From Mangifera indica (Eukaryota; Streptophyta; Magnoliopsida; Sapindales; Anacardiaceae): 64,000 nt of DNA. The position numbers and the translations under genes are program-made. Location: contig NC_058143.1 of NCBI RefSeq assembly GCF_011075055.1, positions 7,703,057-7,767,056 of the forward strand. Direction: 5' to 3'. The notes under the pieces were generated by a model. It did not search any database. It was not told the origin of the DNA and was given only the letters and a program-made list of their open reading frames with translations. Within the stretch, counting starts at the first letter, position 1. Every line of letters starts with the position of its first letter. Positions 1-11,403 of this stretch are shown here, one piece after another.

Positions 1-2997
1 ATCCCCTAGATTAAAATAGAGATGCCAAATTGGCACCAGGTTCACAACAGTTTAATATTAGTAGGGGAGATAGTTTTCCTAAAAGGTCATGTAATGGTCA
101 TAGATCTGATAGTCGTAGACATGCCAAACTTCGATACGATACTGGACATAGACTTCCTGAGTAAGTATGGAGCCAAATACAGAAAGAAGAAAGTTAGATT
201 TAGTATGAATGATGCTAAGTAATTCATATTCGAAGAAGGTCGAATCCTCAGCATGATAATTAATAGTATTAAGGCTAAAAAGATACTGAGTAAAGGGTGT
301 ATGACGTATTTGATGCATGTGGTTCAGAAATCAGCAAAGATAGTTTCAAGTATAAAAGATACTCTAGTTGTGTAAAAGTTTATAAATGTAATCCTTGACA
401 TCCTTCTAGGGTTAGCACTAGAGAATGAGTTAGAGTTTAACATTGAGTTGGTTTTGAGAATGACACCAATTTCTAAAGTCCCCTACAAAATGGCCCTAGT
501 CAAATTCTAGGAATTAAAGAAGCAGTTACAAGAACTGTTGGATAATGGATTCATCAAATCGAGCCATTCACTATAAAGTGCACTAATTCGTTTCGTAAAG
601 AAGAAAAATAGATCGATAAGGCTGTGAATTGATTACAGAGAGTTAAATAAGGCAACAATAAAGAATAAGTACCCATTTCCGAGGATTGATGATTTATTTG
701 ACTAGCTCAAAGGTGTCTCAATATTCTCTAAGGTAGATTTTAGGTCAAGGTATCACCAAGTTAGAGTAACAAAACAAGATATACCTAAAACTACCTTTAA
801 AACCAAATATAAGTATTATGAGTTTATGGTCATGCCCTTCAAATTGACCAATACCCGATAGTATTTATGGACCTTATGAACAAAGTGTTCTAAGGTTGTC
901 CAGATAAGGTTTTTGGTGGTATTTATTCATGACATCTTAGTCTACTTCAAAACTCAAAAAGAGCATAAGCAACACTTGAAATTTGTGCTCTAAAGGCACA
1001 GAGAGAGGCAATTATTTGTAAATTTCTCTAAATATGAGTTCTTATTAGATAGAGCGGCATTTCTAGGTCATGTGGTTTCAATAGATGGTATATCAGTAGA
1101 CCCTAGCTAAATTGAAATAGTGTTAGAATGACAAAGATCTAAGATAACTAAAAAGGTAAAAAGTTTTTTGGGATTGGTAAGCTATTATATAGACGTTTTG
1201 TTGAGAAATTCGTCAAGTTAGCTCAACCCTTCACAGAGTTGACATATAAAGAAATTCCTTTCAAATAGTTAGAGGCCTGCGAACAGAGTTTCCAAGAATT
1301 GAAAAGAAGATTAACCTCAACTCCCATCCTTGCCTTGCTAAAGGAGGGCGAAGACTATAATTTATACATTAATGCCTCATATTAGGGTTTGGGAGTAATG
1401 TTGATACAAAAAAGGAAAGTGATAGCTTATAATTCTCATTAGTTAAAGAAGTATAAGACTAAATACCCACTCACAATCTTGAGTTGACAGCTATGGTATT
1501 TGGACTTAAGATATGACAACACTACTTGTATGGGGTAAAGAGTAACATCTACACAGATTATACGAGCATCAAATATTTCTTCACTCAAAAGGAACTAAAC
1601 ATGAGACAAAGACGGTGATTGGAATTAGTAAAATACTTTGATTATGAGATTAAGTACCACCCAGGTAAAGCTAATGTAGTTACAGATGCCTTGAGAAGAA
1701 AAGTGTTCTTATCATAAATTATTGATCACCACGAGTTACAACAAAAGTTGGTAAGAGAGTAGATTAAGGTAATCATAAGGTAATTGGCAGGTCTCCAAAT
1801 TTAGTATGAGAGATGTCAATAGATCTTATGGAAGATGGTTAAGAATACTGAGACTAAGTTTAGTATGGTAGAAAATATTTTGAGGTTTTGAGAGAGGATA
1901 TGTGTTCCCTAAAAGTAGAGTTTGAGAGATAAGATCCTAGCAAAGGTAGACAGTTTCTTTTATGCAGCCCACCCTATGAGTGTAAAGATGGATCAAAATC
2001 GGAGGAAGATGTTTTGGTGGCCAAGAATAAAAAAAGACATTGTACATTTTGTGGCTAAGTGTCTATTATGTTAGCAGGTTAAAACTGAACATTTATAAGT
2101 AGAAGTAGGAACACATATCGATGGACTTTATGGTTAGATTACCAAAACGGCTATAATATGTTATGGATTATAATTAATTGGTTAACCAAGTCGACATATT
2201 TCATAGTAATCAAAGACACCACGAGTATAGATTAGCTAGGTCAAATCTATATGAGGGAGATTGTTAGACTTTATAGAGTACCTAGGACAATAATATCAAA
2301 TCAAGACACCAAATTTGTCATAACATTTTGGCAGAGTATGCAAAAATCCTTAGGTATAAGATTGGCATTCAACACAACATACCATCCCTGAACTGATAGA
2401 CAAACTTAAAAAGTTAATCAAGTGATAAAAGACATGTTGAAAGCTTGTTACCTGGGCATATAAGCTAATTGGATGGATGTGTTATCGTTGATAGAGTTTG
2501 CTTATAATAATAGTTACTAGGCAACCATTAGGATGGCTCCTTATAAAGCTTTGAATGGTAGGAGATATAAATCACCATTGCATTGTGATGAGATAGGAGA
2601 GAAAGATGTCTTAGCTTAATCATTAAGACCCAAGCTAACTTAAGGGATGATTGAGGATGTAAGGATGATTAGAAAGAGAATAACGTAAGCCAAGACGGTT
2701 AGAAAAGTTACGTAGATCAAAGAGACATGATCTTGAGTTTCAAGTAAGTGATCAAGTATTCATCAAAGTAGCCTCCTACAAGCATGTTATGAGATTAGGC
2801 ATAATCTGGTCTACTTTCAAATGTTAGACCGACCAGTTAAAAAGGTTAAATGTAAGTAGATTCCTTTAGTAAAGGTTCTTTGGAGGAATCACTAAATTGA
2901 GAATACCATATAAAAGGTTAAGCAAGATATAGGTCAGAGGTCCCACATTTGTTCCAATTGAATTTTGAGGACAAAATTCATATTACGAACGGAGGAT
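1..2997 (+). pseudogene. Decayed Ty3/gypsy (Tekay/Del-type chromovirus) pol, 5' truncated by the window edge
   Basis: Translation in shifting frames shows pol domains in chromovirus order. The end of an aspartic protease lies at 22-222 (residues like FDTILDIDFLSKYGAKY). Reverse transcriptase follows at about 500-1130, with DYRELNKATIKNKYPFPRID near 640 and the catalytic region mutated to FIHDILVYF near 925. RNase H is at about 1250-1700, ending with a YHPGKANVV-like segment. The integrase zinc-binding segment is at about 1960-2095 and core fragments run to about 2620 (FAYNNSY, then RMAPYKALNGRRYKSPL). The integrase C-terminus reaches 2830, and the tail FEDKI lies just before a purine-rich tract and the LTR. 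Many stops and frameshifts mean it cannot encode an active polyprotein. The homologous LTRs at 38649 and 55953 support the lineage call. Tekay versus a sister chromovirus clade is an inference. Confidence 0.85.
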
Positions 2998-3330
2998 TGT
3001 AGCATCCATAAGTAAACTTAAGGGCATTTCAATCTTTTTCTTAATTTTAAATTCAGTGATTAATGATTTTCAAGGATACACACCCGTGTATAATTAGCAG
3101 AAAGTCAATTATGGATCAAATTGTAATCATGGCAAAATAAGAGGTTGTCTTAGTTGTGCAAGTAGATGCACAGTTGTGTATAGTCCCATATATGCTCACA
3201 TATCACTTCTTGGAGATAAAATAAAAACGTGATCGACCCTAATTCTCTCACAGTCATTTGTTTCCCAGTAGCTCAAAAGTGAGATAAAGTGTGAGAAAGG
3301 AATTTGTGGTCACCTAATGAGTCATCACAG
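2998..3330 (+). repeat. 3' LTR of the first Tekay-type element, left piece
   Basis: The LTR starts TGTAGCATCC immediately after the purine-rich tract that ends pol. Its first 40 bases resemble the LTR starts of the two other copies in the window (read on the minus strand from 41736 and 58623). It contains short dyads of the type ACACCCGTGTAT and CACAGTTGTGTAT that recur in all three copies. Homology fades at about 3330, where the Athila-like insertion begins; the breakpoint is approximate. Confidence 0.7.
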
Positions 3331-3406
3331 ATCACTTCAAGTCACTAGTTTTGAGGAAAATGCTAAAAGATCACGAAAAACAAGAAAAAAAATTAACTAG
3401 ATCACC

Positions 3407-3423
3407 CCCCAGCAACGGCGCTA
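3407..3423 (-). other. tRNA-Asp-type primer binding site outside the left LTR
   Basis: The plus strand reads CCCCAGCAACGGCGCTA. It differs at two positions from the 3' end of plant tRNA-Asp(GTC) including its CCA tail (CCCCGGCAACGGCGCCA). On the minus strand it therefore acts as a primer binding site, 11 bases after the LTR end at 3435. A T-rich leader-like stretch follows it (3330-3406). A PBS is expected after a 5' LTR, not outside a 3' LTR, so this is structurally odd. Confidence 0.7.
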
Positions 3424-3434
3424 AAAATTTGGTA

Positions 3435-4245
3435 TGTTGTCGTAGGCAACCAAAAATTAAAACCTACACTTCTAAAAATGTAATGTGATAGTGCAAGTAA
3501 AGGATCGCCCCATGAAGAGTATCTAATCTAATTTCTGTGCTAACGTGAATAAGATTGAAGAGAAGGGGTTTGTTTATAACGAAATAAAAGTAAAGAAACA
3601 ACTAAGAAGCAAATTAAATTAATTATCAAAATTAATGAGAAAACACGTCTTGGTCCAAGTCAACATTCACCATCAGAACCTTAACAACTGATCATTGATG
3701 CACGAATAGATTTATTTATACTTTAAATATTCACCGTTAGAATTACTTTCTTATCTCTCCTTAGTCATAATTAATTAGAAACAAGCGATCTACTTAACCC
3801 TAACTGTCAAACAACCTAAGTCAAGCACTATAGATTTAATTTGAGAGCAGCATTAAAAATTAGAGAGATCAATGAAGCTAAACAACACAAGCACAAGCGA
3901 TTGTATTTAATTTAGTCAAACATTCTGCTTAAGATTTAATAATCGCTAACGTAGCAAATAATTAACCCTTAGTTGCTTCATAGATTAGAAAAATCAAACA
4001 ATTACGGATTTGATATCTAATCTAGCAGTAGGTTATAATGAATAATTAACTAGTAGGCCTCCTAGCAATCAAACAAAATAACCATTAAAATAAATCAAAC
4101 ACAGAAGAACAATCGATACTCAAAGCATAAATTAAACAATAAAACTAATTAGATCTCACAGTTTATGAATTCTGAGGTTTCAATTTCCTTTGACCAAGCC
4201 AAATAAATCAGCCACGCAGGGCCATGGAAGAGCACGCAGAGAAGA
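3435..4245 (-). repeat. Left LTR remnant of the Athila-like element (U3 start missing)
   Basis: This AT-rich non-coding block begins TGTTGTCGTAGG on the plus strand, next to the PBS-like site, and runs to the purine-rich tract near 4248 (CCCCCACACTT on plus, so AAGTGTGGGGG on the element strand). It lacks the 366 bases of U3 present at the other end (11038-11403), so the purine tract joins mid-LTR sequence directly. The family assignment rests on this arrangement. Confidence 0.55.
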
Positions 4246-5839
4246 GAAGAGAATTCCCCCACACTTCGTTTTTGCTCGTCCTCAGGCAAAACTTTAAAAC
4301 TACTAAGTGAAAAAAAACAAGGTTGCAACATCACCAACAGTAAACAACCAACCTTTTCGAAACTCACAACACATCATGAACAACATTCTTAAACAACTTA
4401 CAATTACCGATAAGCAATTTCACTTGAAGATGGAGCAAACTAAACAGGTAGACCCTCACGGAAATAACGCTCACTCTCATGTGTTTGAAGGGCATGTGTT
4501 TCACTCAAATTCTTTCCAATGGAAATGATCTACCATAGGCTTGCATATCTTCTCATTCTCCACCACTGGGATCACATGCATTACACAAATCATAAGGACT
4601 TTCCATGGGTTGTAATGGGGTTAGGTTTCAAGGCAGGAAACAATTTGGGAATGTAGCTCAAAAGCCATCAAATCTAGTAGAGCAAACACTTATTCAATGT
4701 CAAGTTTGGCCATACAAGATATGTAAGACCAAAAATCTCCTTCAGTAGCTTCTACCTTTCTATAAATTATATATGAATAACCCTTTTTCTCGAAAATATA
4801 GGAGGAATTAATAATTTTGAATTCATTGAAAACATTTTCCTCCAACATTTTCCTTTCTTTTTTTTTTTTTTTTGAATAATGATGACTTCATCAAAATGGA
4901 GCTCACATATTGAAAATGAAAACATGCTTCATTTCACTAGTCATAGCCATACCAAAAATACGAATACCCCTACACTTATTTTTTATTTTTTGCATAGCCA
5001 TTCAATAACAGTGATGAACAATGCTCCACTAGTCCTCTAGCTAAGTATAAACATTGTGTTTTAGGTCAAAGGCTTGTAATGTGGGTTTATAACAAACAAA
5101 AATGGCCAATAAAGCTCAAAGGGGTTCAACAAAGGGAAAATTAATCACAAGGTAGGCTATTTGGCTAATGTAGTTCAATGTCAAAAAGGGCCTTAATCAC
5201 ATTCATGTCCAATGCATGGGTTAATGTAGCCTCGAGGAGAATCAAGGCAAGTTTTGGAGAAACAAATCCATGGAATAATATCACTTATGAAAGGAAAAAA
5301 AACTGATATAGATGTGTCAGTCTATGGCTCAAAAATCTCACAAGCTAATGTCTACCAAATTTAGTCACTACCATTCTCAAAGAAACAAACTATACCAATT
5401 AATCACAAATTGCAAGACTACTTGTTCAATCATGTTATAAATCTCTCAAGCTCAATTGAACCTTGCTCATGATATCCACAACCATAAACTATTGACACAT
5501 GCAAAAACAAAAGCAAAGGCTTATTTTTTTTAATTTTAATTTTTTCATTTTGAAAAAAAATACAAACAAACAAACATAAAACACGCTTTTAAAAAAAAAT
5601 TATTTTTAAAAAAAATCAAAAACAATATTTCAGAATAAACAAAAAAACATAACCTAAATCCCTTCCCCCACACTTAAAACTGACGTTGTCCCCAACATAA
5701 GGTTAAATGCAAAGAAAAGGCAAATAATAACCAAAACAAGAATGCAAAAATAAACAAAAAATGGAATGAACTCCCCTTGGGTTGCCTCCCAAGCAACGCC
5801 TTTGTTTATTGTCTTTGGCTCGACTCAATACTTCATTCT
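4246..5839 (-). other. 3' untranslated region of the Athila-like element with two purine-rich tracts
   Basis: On the element strand this follows the integrase stop. It contains a bulged hairpin-like GCTTGGGAGGCAACCCAAGG at about 5775-5797. Two GTGTGGGGG-type tracts lie near 5665 and 4256, typical of polypurine tracts. No convincing env-like ORF is seen, and short ORFs at 4149-4528 do not resemble known proteins. Confidence 0.5.
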
Positions 5840-7120
5840 TCAATCGGAATAAATTGGATCCTGGAGGTTCACTTCTTCCATATTCTCTACTTGGAAACCG
5901 TCATAAAAAAGTTTAAGCCTATGGCTATTCACCTTGAATATCTTGGAAGTTGCTAAGCTTTGAATTTCAACTACACCATGAGGAAAAACATTAATAACAA
6001 TAAAAAGTCCAATCCAACGAGAACGCAACTTACCAGGAAATAGACGAAGTCATGATTGGTATAGAAGGACTTTTTGACCAACTCTAAACTCTTTCCTAGA
6101 AATCATCTTGTCATGAAAAGCCTTCGTTTTCTCTTTGTAAATTCTTGCATTTTCATAGGCATCATTGCGAATCTCCTCTAACTCTTGTAGCTGCAACTTC
6201 TTGTGTTCTCCACTTTCATCCATCTTCATGTTTAAACTCTTGATAGCCCAATAAGCCTTATGTTCTAACTCAACTGGAAGGTGGCATGATTTCCCGAACA
6301 CTATCCGATAAGGTGACATACCAATAGGTGTCTTATATGCAGTCCTATATGCCCACAAAGCATCATCTAATCGTAAACTCCAGTCCTTCCTACTTGGGTT
6401 AACTGTCTTTTCAAAGATGGACTTGATTTCTCAATTTGATACTTTCACTTGTCTACTAGTTTACGGATGATATGCAGTTGATGTCTTGTGGGTTACACAA
6501 TACTTCCTTAGCAATGCCTCTACGGTTCTATTACAAAAGTGAGTGCCTCAATCACTCATTAGAGCTCTTGGAATTCCAAATCTGAAAAATATGTTAGACT
6601 TTATAAAATCTGTAACAACTTTAGAATCATCAGTCCTTGTGGCTTTAGCATCCACCCATTTCGATACATAATCAGCAACAAGCAAAATATAGATAAAACC
6701 ATAAGACATAGGGAATGGCCCCATGAAATCGATGCCCCACACATCAAAAATTTCACAAAATAGTATAGGGGTTTGTGGCATCTCAGTCTTTTGAGAGATA
6801 TTACCTGTCCTTTGGCATTGATCACATGACTTAGAAAAAGAATATGAATCTCGAAATAAAGTTGGCCAATAGAAACCACATTCAAGCACTTTTCTTGCTG
6901 TTCTTTTTACTCCAAAGTGACCTCCATAAGCATAAGAATGACAAAAGGTTAGAATGGAAATAATTTCATTATTAGGAACACACATTCTTATCACTTGATC
7001 TGCATAATGCTTCCATAAGTATGGATCATCCCATACATAGTGCTTGGCATCACTCTTGATCTTATCTTTTTGAGCTTTAGACAAACCATGAGGAATTATG
7101 TTAGTAACCAAATAATTCAC
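5840..7120 (-). pseudogene. Athila-like integrase
   Basis: Two long minus-strand frames cover this region. 7120-6548 carries the HHCC zinc-binding segment (HSYAYGGHFGVKRTARK, then a CDQCQR pair) and the catalytic core with GIDFMGPFPMSYG, ending at a premature stop after RALMSD. The core continues past the stop in the same sense, and 6358-6050 holds the C-terminal region ([20 protein letters not shown], then [13 protein letters not shown]). A further piece at 6028-5840 encodes the basic tail. The stop sits where the family normally has tryptophan, consistent with a TGG to TGA change. The protein is non-functional as it stands. Confidence 0.85.
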
Positions 7121-7305
7121 AATGTGTGCATACCAAGGTAATGTTGCACTTGTGGAAAATAACTGTTCGTCAGGGAACGTTTCTTATAGAGGCATTTCAT
7201 CTTTCCCATGAACCAAACGACTCAAGTGATCAGCAACACGGTTTTATGTTCCTTTTTTGTCTTTAATCTCCAGATCAAATTCACTCAAGAGAAGTATCCA
7301 TCTTA

Positions 7306-7563
7306 TTAATCTCGGTTTGACTCTTTCTTTGTCATCAAGTAGCGAAGAGCTGCATGATCAGAATAAACAATAATTTTAGTACCAAGCAAATAAGATCGAA
7401 ATTTTTCTAAAGCAAAAACAATAGCTAAAAGCTCTTTTTCTATAGTAGAATAATTTCTCTGGGCATCATTTAATATCCGTGAAGCATAATAAATGACATG
7501 AGTTGCTTTTCCAATTCTTTGACCCAAAACAGTGCCTAGTGCATAGTCACTTGCATCATACAT
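7306..7563 (-). pseudogene. Athila-like RNase H
   Basis: The frame includes DASDYALGTVLGQRIGK, then RNYSTIEKELLAIVFALEKF and [12 protein letters not shown]. This gives the first aspartate, the catalytic glutamate and the SDH aspartate expected of Ty3/gypsy RNase H. It is separated from the RT fragments by a frame break near 7570 and ends at a stop after KKESNRD, upstream of the integrase. Confidence 0.85.
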
Positions 7564-7593
7564 TATTTCGAAAGAAATGTTCCAGTCAGGGGG

Positions 7594-8701
7594 CTAGAGA
7601 ACTGGAGCAGAAATGAGAAGTCTCTTCAGCTTATCAAACGCTTGTTTACATGCCTTATCAAACTCAAAGACTACTTCCTTTTGTAGTAACTTGCATAGGG
7701 GTGATGTTATTTTGGAGAAGTCCTTGATGAATCTTCTGTAGAAACCTGTATGTCCAAGAAAAGAACGAACTTCCTGCACACTAATGGGGTAAGGTAGAAA
7801 CTGGATAATATCAATTTTAGCTTTGTCAACCTCAATTCCCCTAGAGGAAACAATATGACCCAAAACAATACCTTGTTCAACCAAAAAATGACATTTTTCA
7901 GAATTTAATACAAGGTTAGTTCTATGCATCGTTTAAGAACAAGTGTAAGGTTATGCAAACAATCATCAAAAGAATCTCCATAAACTGTAAAATCATCCAT
8001 AAAGACCTCTATGATTTGCTCAATATAATCAGAAAATATGCTAGTCATACATCTTTGGAAAGTAGCTAGGGCATTGCAAAGCCCAAACGGCATGCGACGA
8101 TATGCAAATGTCCCAAAAGGGTATTAAAAGTCGTCTTTTCTTGATCTTCCGGTGCAATAACAATCTGAAAATAACTTGAATAACCATTAAGAAAACAATA
8201 ATAAGAATAACCAGCTAACCTCTCAAGGATTTGATCAATAAAAGGTAAAGGGAAGTGGTCTTTACAGGTTATAGCATTTAATTTTCTATAATCTGTACAA
8301 ACCCGCAATCCATTCTGAACACGGGTGGGTACCAACTTATCATTCTGATTTTTCACCATAGTCATCCCAGTCTTTTTAGGAACCACTTAAACTAGGCTTA
8401 CCCAATTGCTATCTGAAATAGGATAAATCACACCAACTTCAAGAAGCTTGAGAATTTCTTTCTTCACTACATCCATCATAGGTGGGTTTAATCTCCTCTG
8501 TGGCTGACAAGATGGCTTTGCTCCTTCTTCTAGCAAGATGCGATGCATACATGTAGATGGACTAATTCCTTTGATATCCACAATCGTCCACCCAATAGCC
8601 ATCTTATGCTCCTTAAGAACCTGCACAAGTTTTTCTTCTTGCATTGCAGTGAGTTTGTTTGAGATAATGATAGGTAACGTTCCCTTATCTCCAAGGAACA
8701 C
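7594..8701 (-). pseudogene. Athila-like reverse transcriptase in four overlapping frames
   Basis: Fragments 8701-8387, 8386-8066, 8093-7905 and 7929-7594 together cover one RT domain. Visible motifs are KPSCQPQRRLNPPM at the N-terminus, GLRVCTDYRKLNAITCKDHF, and AGYSYYCFLNGYSSYFQIVI, where a conserved aspartate of the family appears as asparagine (FLNGYS). MPFGLCNALATFQRCM follows. The catalytic box is FMDDFTVYG, so the metal-binding DD pair is kept. HIVSSRGIEVDKAKI and VRSFLGHTGFYRRFI come after. Frame breaks near 8080, 7915 and 7575 prevent a continuous polyprotein. Confidence 0.87.
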
Positions 8702-8812
8702 GTACTTAAGGTGACTAGGTAAAGGCTTTAATTCTAGAATGGGAGCCTGTAAAATAGAAGGTAAAGGTTTTATGTTAGAGACTAGTAATGAGATATAATA
8801 AACATTACCTTG

Positions 8813-9522
8813 CTATCGTAACTCCGAGGATTCATTCAATGTTGCTACTATTTCTTGCAAATCAATACTCAAAGCCAACTCCTCATTCTCTTTCTCAAGA
8901 TGTTTACTAAGGGCAACTTTTAATTCATCCTTTCCATCTAATTCAAAAATCTCCTGTGCCAAAGAATCAATAACATCAATAGAATAAACAGGATTATCAT
9001 TAGCAGGGTATTTCATGGCATCATAAATATTAAATTTCACAATTTCACCATCAAATTCCATGGTAAGTGTACCACTATGGACATCTATTTTAGTCATAGA
9101 TGTTTTTAAGAATGGTCTTCCTAACAAAATAGGAGCTGTTTGATCATTATTCCCCATATCAAGCAATAGAAATCAGTAGGAAAAACTAAATTATTAATTT
9201 GCACAAGCATATCCTCAATAACACCCTTAGGATAGGCATTTGATCTATCAACTAATTGAATCAAAACAACAGTTTCATTCAAAGGTCCAAGTTTTAAAGA
9301 AGCATATATAGAGTATGGCATGACATTGATAGATGCTCCTAAATCTAACATGTCCTTCTTAAATCTAGCGTTCCCTATCATACAAGGAATAATGAATGTA
9401 CCTGGATCCTTGCACTTTGTAGGAAGTTTTCTCTGAATAACTGCAGAAACATTCTCCCCCATTCTTACCTTTTCACATCCTTTGAGTTTTTGTTTCCTCT
9501 TAATTATACATAATTCTTTCAA
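8813..9522 (-). pseudogene. Athila-like retropepsin region
   Basis: Two overlapping minus-strand frames make up the protease. 9522-9121 holds the active-site segment MLDLGASINVMPYSIYASL, where the DLGA tetrad replaces the usual D(S/T)GA as is common in Athila elements. 9166-8813 holds the flap-distal part with LLGRPFLKTSMTKIDVHSG. A frameshift near 9150 separates them. The stretch 9523-10107 between gag and protease is linker with frame breaks and no further domain that I recognise. Confidence 0.83.
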
Positions 9523-10107
9523 AAATTTAGCATAATGAGGTACTTGTTTAATAGCATCTAAAAGTGGAATATTTACCTCACATCTATGAAAAGTCTCATA
9601 TAATTCTCTATTTTGCTCATCTTTTTGAGATTCTACTAAAGCTTGAGGAAAATGAGGTACCAGTTTATAATCAGAAAGAAGAGGAAACTTACATTTAGGT
9701 ACGTTGTCACTATCAGGAACATCTTTTTTATCGATAGGAATAGAACTATCTGAAGTGACACTTTTCTCTTTTTCTTGGTCCGAAGGTGTAGGGGTGTTTT
9801 TTACTGGAATCTCAACCTCTTTACCATTTCTCAGAACAATTGCACTTGCATTTTCTCTTGGATTTACAATTGTTTGAGAGGGTAACTTTCCCGAACTTTG
9901 TGCCTCTAATCAACTAATTGTAATTGCCATCTAACCCATCTGGTTCTCCAAACTTTGAATACTAGTTCTTGTCTCTTGCTGAAATTGTTTTGTCTCCTGT
10001 TGAAATTGTAGAGTGTTAGTAGCAAGAAACTTAACAATATCTTCTAAAGACATACCAGAATTAAAGGCTTCGGGTGGTGGTTGTCTCAGAGGATATGATT
10101 GCTTATA

Positions 10108-10986
10108 TTACTGATTTACTTGTGAGTTTCCATAGCTAAAATTGGGATGATCCCTCCATCCTGGATTATATGTGCTTGAATAAGGATTGTACTTCCTTTG
10201 TGGTTGTCCAGGAAATCTACCCGCCGTATTCATTTGTTCTATAGGCTCTTCTTGAAAGGTTGGGCACATATCAATTGGATGCCCTGGTACTGAACAAATT
10301 CCACAAGCTTTCACCATTTGCATGTTACCTGCAGCCATTTGACGAACAAGAGAGGTTAGACTAGCAATTTGTTTTTCAAGGGAAGAAATATTTACCTCAT
10401 TAACATGTTCAGAAGGTGGATCAAGCTTAGTCCCGAATTGTTGAGAATTGGCAGTCATGTTTGCAATCAAATTTCTTGCATCTTCAGGAGTTTTATCCAC
10501 CAAAGCTCTTCCACTTGCAGCGTCAATCATGCTCCTTTCAGTGGGACAAAGGCCTTCATAGAAATATTGAACTAAGAGTTACTCACTAATTTGGTGATGA
10601 GGACAACTAGCACACAGTTTCTTGAAACGTTCCCAATACTCATACAAGGATTCCCCATTGTATTGCCTCACACCACAAATTTCTTTTCGAATGTTAGCTG
10701 CCTTTGAAGTTGGAAAATATTTCTCTAAAAATAATTTTTGTAACTCATTCCATGTGGTAATACTTCCAGATGGCAAATAGTAAAGCCAATCCTTAGTAGT
10801 GTCTTTTAAAGAGAATGGAAAGGCTCTTAATTTAATTTGCTCTTCCGTCACCCCTGTGGGTTTCATACTCGTGCACACTACATGAAACTCCTTTAAATGC
10901 TTATGAGGATCCTCACCTGCAAGACCATGGAAAGTAGGCAACAAGTGAATTAGTCTTGATTTAAATAGGAAAGGACAACATAGCAA
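10108..10986 (-). pseudogene. Athila-like gag
   Basis: Frame 10986-10579 encodes the capsid region (IHLLPTFHGLAGEDPHKH, then DWLYYLPSGSITTWNEL and GESLYEYWERFKKLCASCPH). Frame 10530-10108 encodes the C-terminal nucleocapsid with LEKQIASLTSLVRQMAAGN and a CX2CX4HX4C zinc knuckle, CGICSVPGHPIDMC. One stop separates the two. The normal gag N-terminus, leader and PBS are missing, because the frame starts abruptly at 10986 beside the LTR remnant. Confidence 0.85.
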
Positions 10987-11037
10987 TTGTGAAAGTCGTT
11001 CACAACCTAGAGACTTCTAAAAGAAATATCATGCATC

Positions 11038-11403
11038 TAATCTGCCACTAAAATCACAGAGCAGGAAATGTTCCAGTTCAGGTATAGCAACTTAAAACTC
11101 GATTTTGACCCTGATTGGATCAGTTCTAGACAAATCCTAAACATGAAAGTTGTAGATCTCTTTCTTGGCTTTCCATAGCATCTTGAATCGTCTCATTTGG
11201 AGCTCAGATGGGAAAATTATGCCCAAAATATGGAAACACGTCAAGACTGTCCAGAAATTGTGACATTAATTCCGTTTTTATTCAAATGCCTCCAAATGTT
11301 ACCTAAATCAAAATTTAAACTTAATAAGTATAATTGGGCATAAAATAAACATAAAAGACTAAGTATTAAGGAGTAAAATTATAGCATTATGCAGTCTTAT
11401 CAA
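11038..11403 (-). repeat. Right LTR remnant of the Athila-like element (U3 start only)
   Basis: On the element strand the block starts TGATAAGACTGCATAATGC at 11403, a plausible LTR 5' end, and runs without coding capacity to about 11038, next to gag. No PBS is found between it and gag, so the rest of the LTR and the leader are deleted. Confidence 0.5.

Larger units (their letters stand above)
3435..11403 (-). mobile_element. Athila-like Ty3/gypsy retrotransposon, rearranged, nested in a Tekay-type LTR
   Basis: Minus-strand gag, protease, RT, RNase H and integrase occur in that order from 10986 down to 5840, followed by a long 3' untranslated region. The integrase C-terminal segment ([18 protein letters not shown]) and the gag segment (LIHLLPTFHGLAGEDPHKH) are characteristic of the Athila lineage. 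Reading frames are long but cut by several stops and frameshifts. Each end keeps a different part of the LTR. The right end (11038-11403) has the start of U3, and the left end (3435-4245) has the rest and ends TGTTGTCG on the plus strand. The element is therefore rearranged rather than a simple intact insertion. Confidence 0.85.

Noticed and set aside
3407..3423. A tRNA-Asp gene
   Set aside because: Only the 3' 17 bases match, and they include the CCA tail that genes lack; no acceptor, D or anticodon arms precede it. It is a primer binding site.
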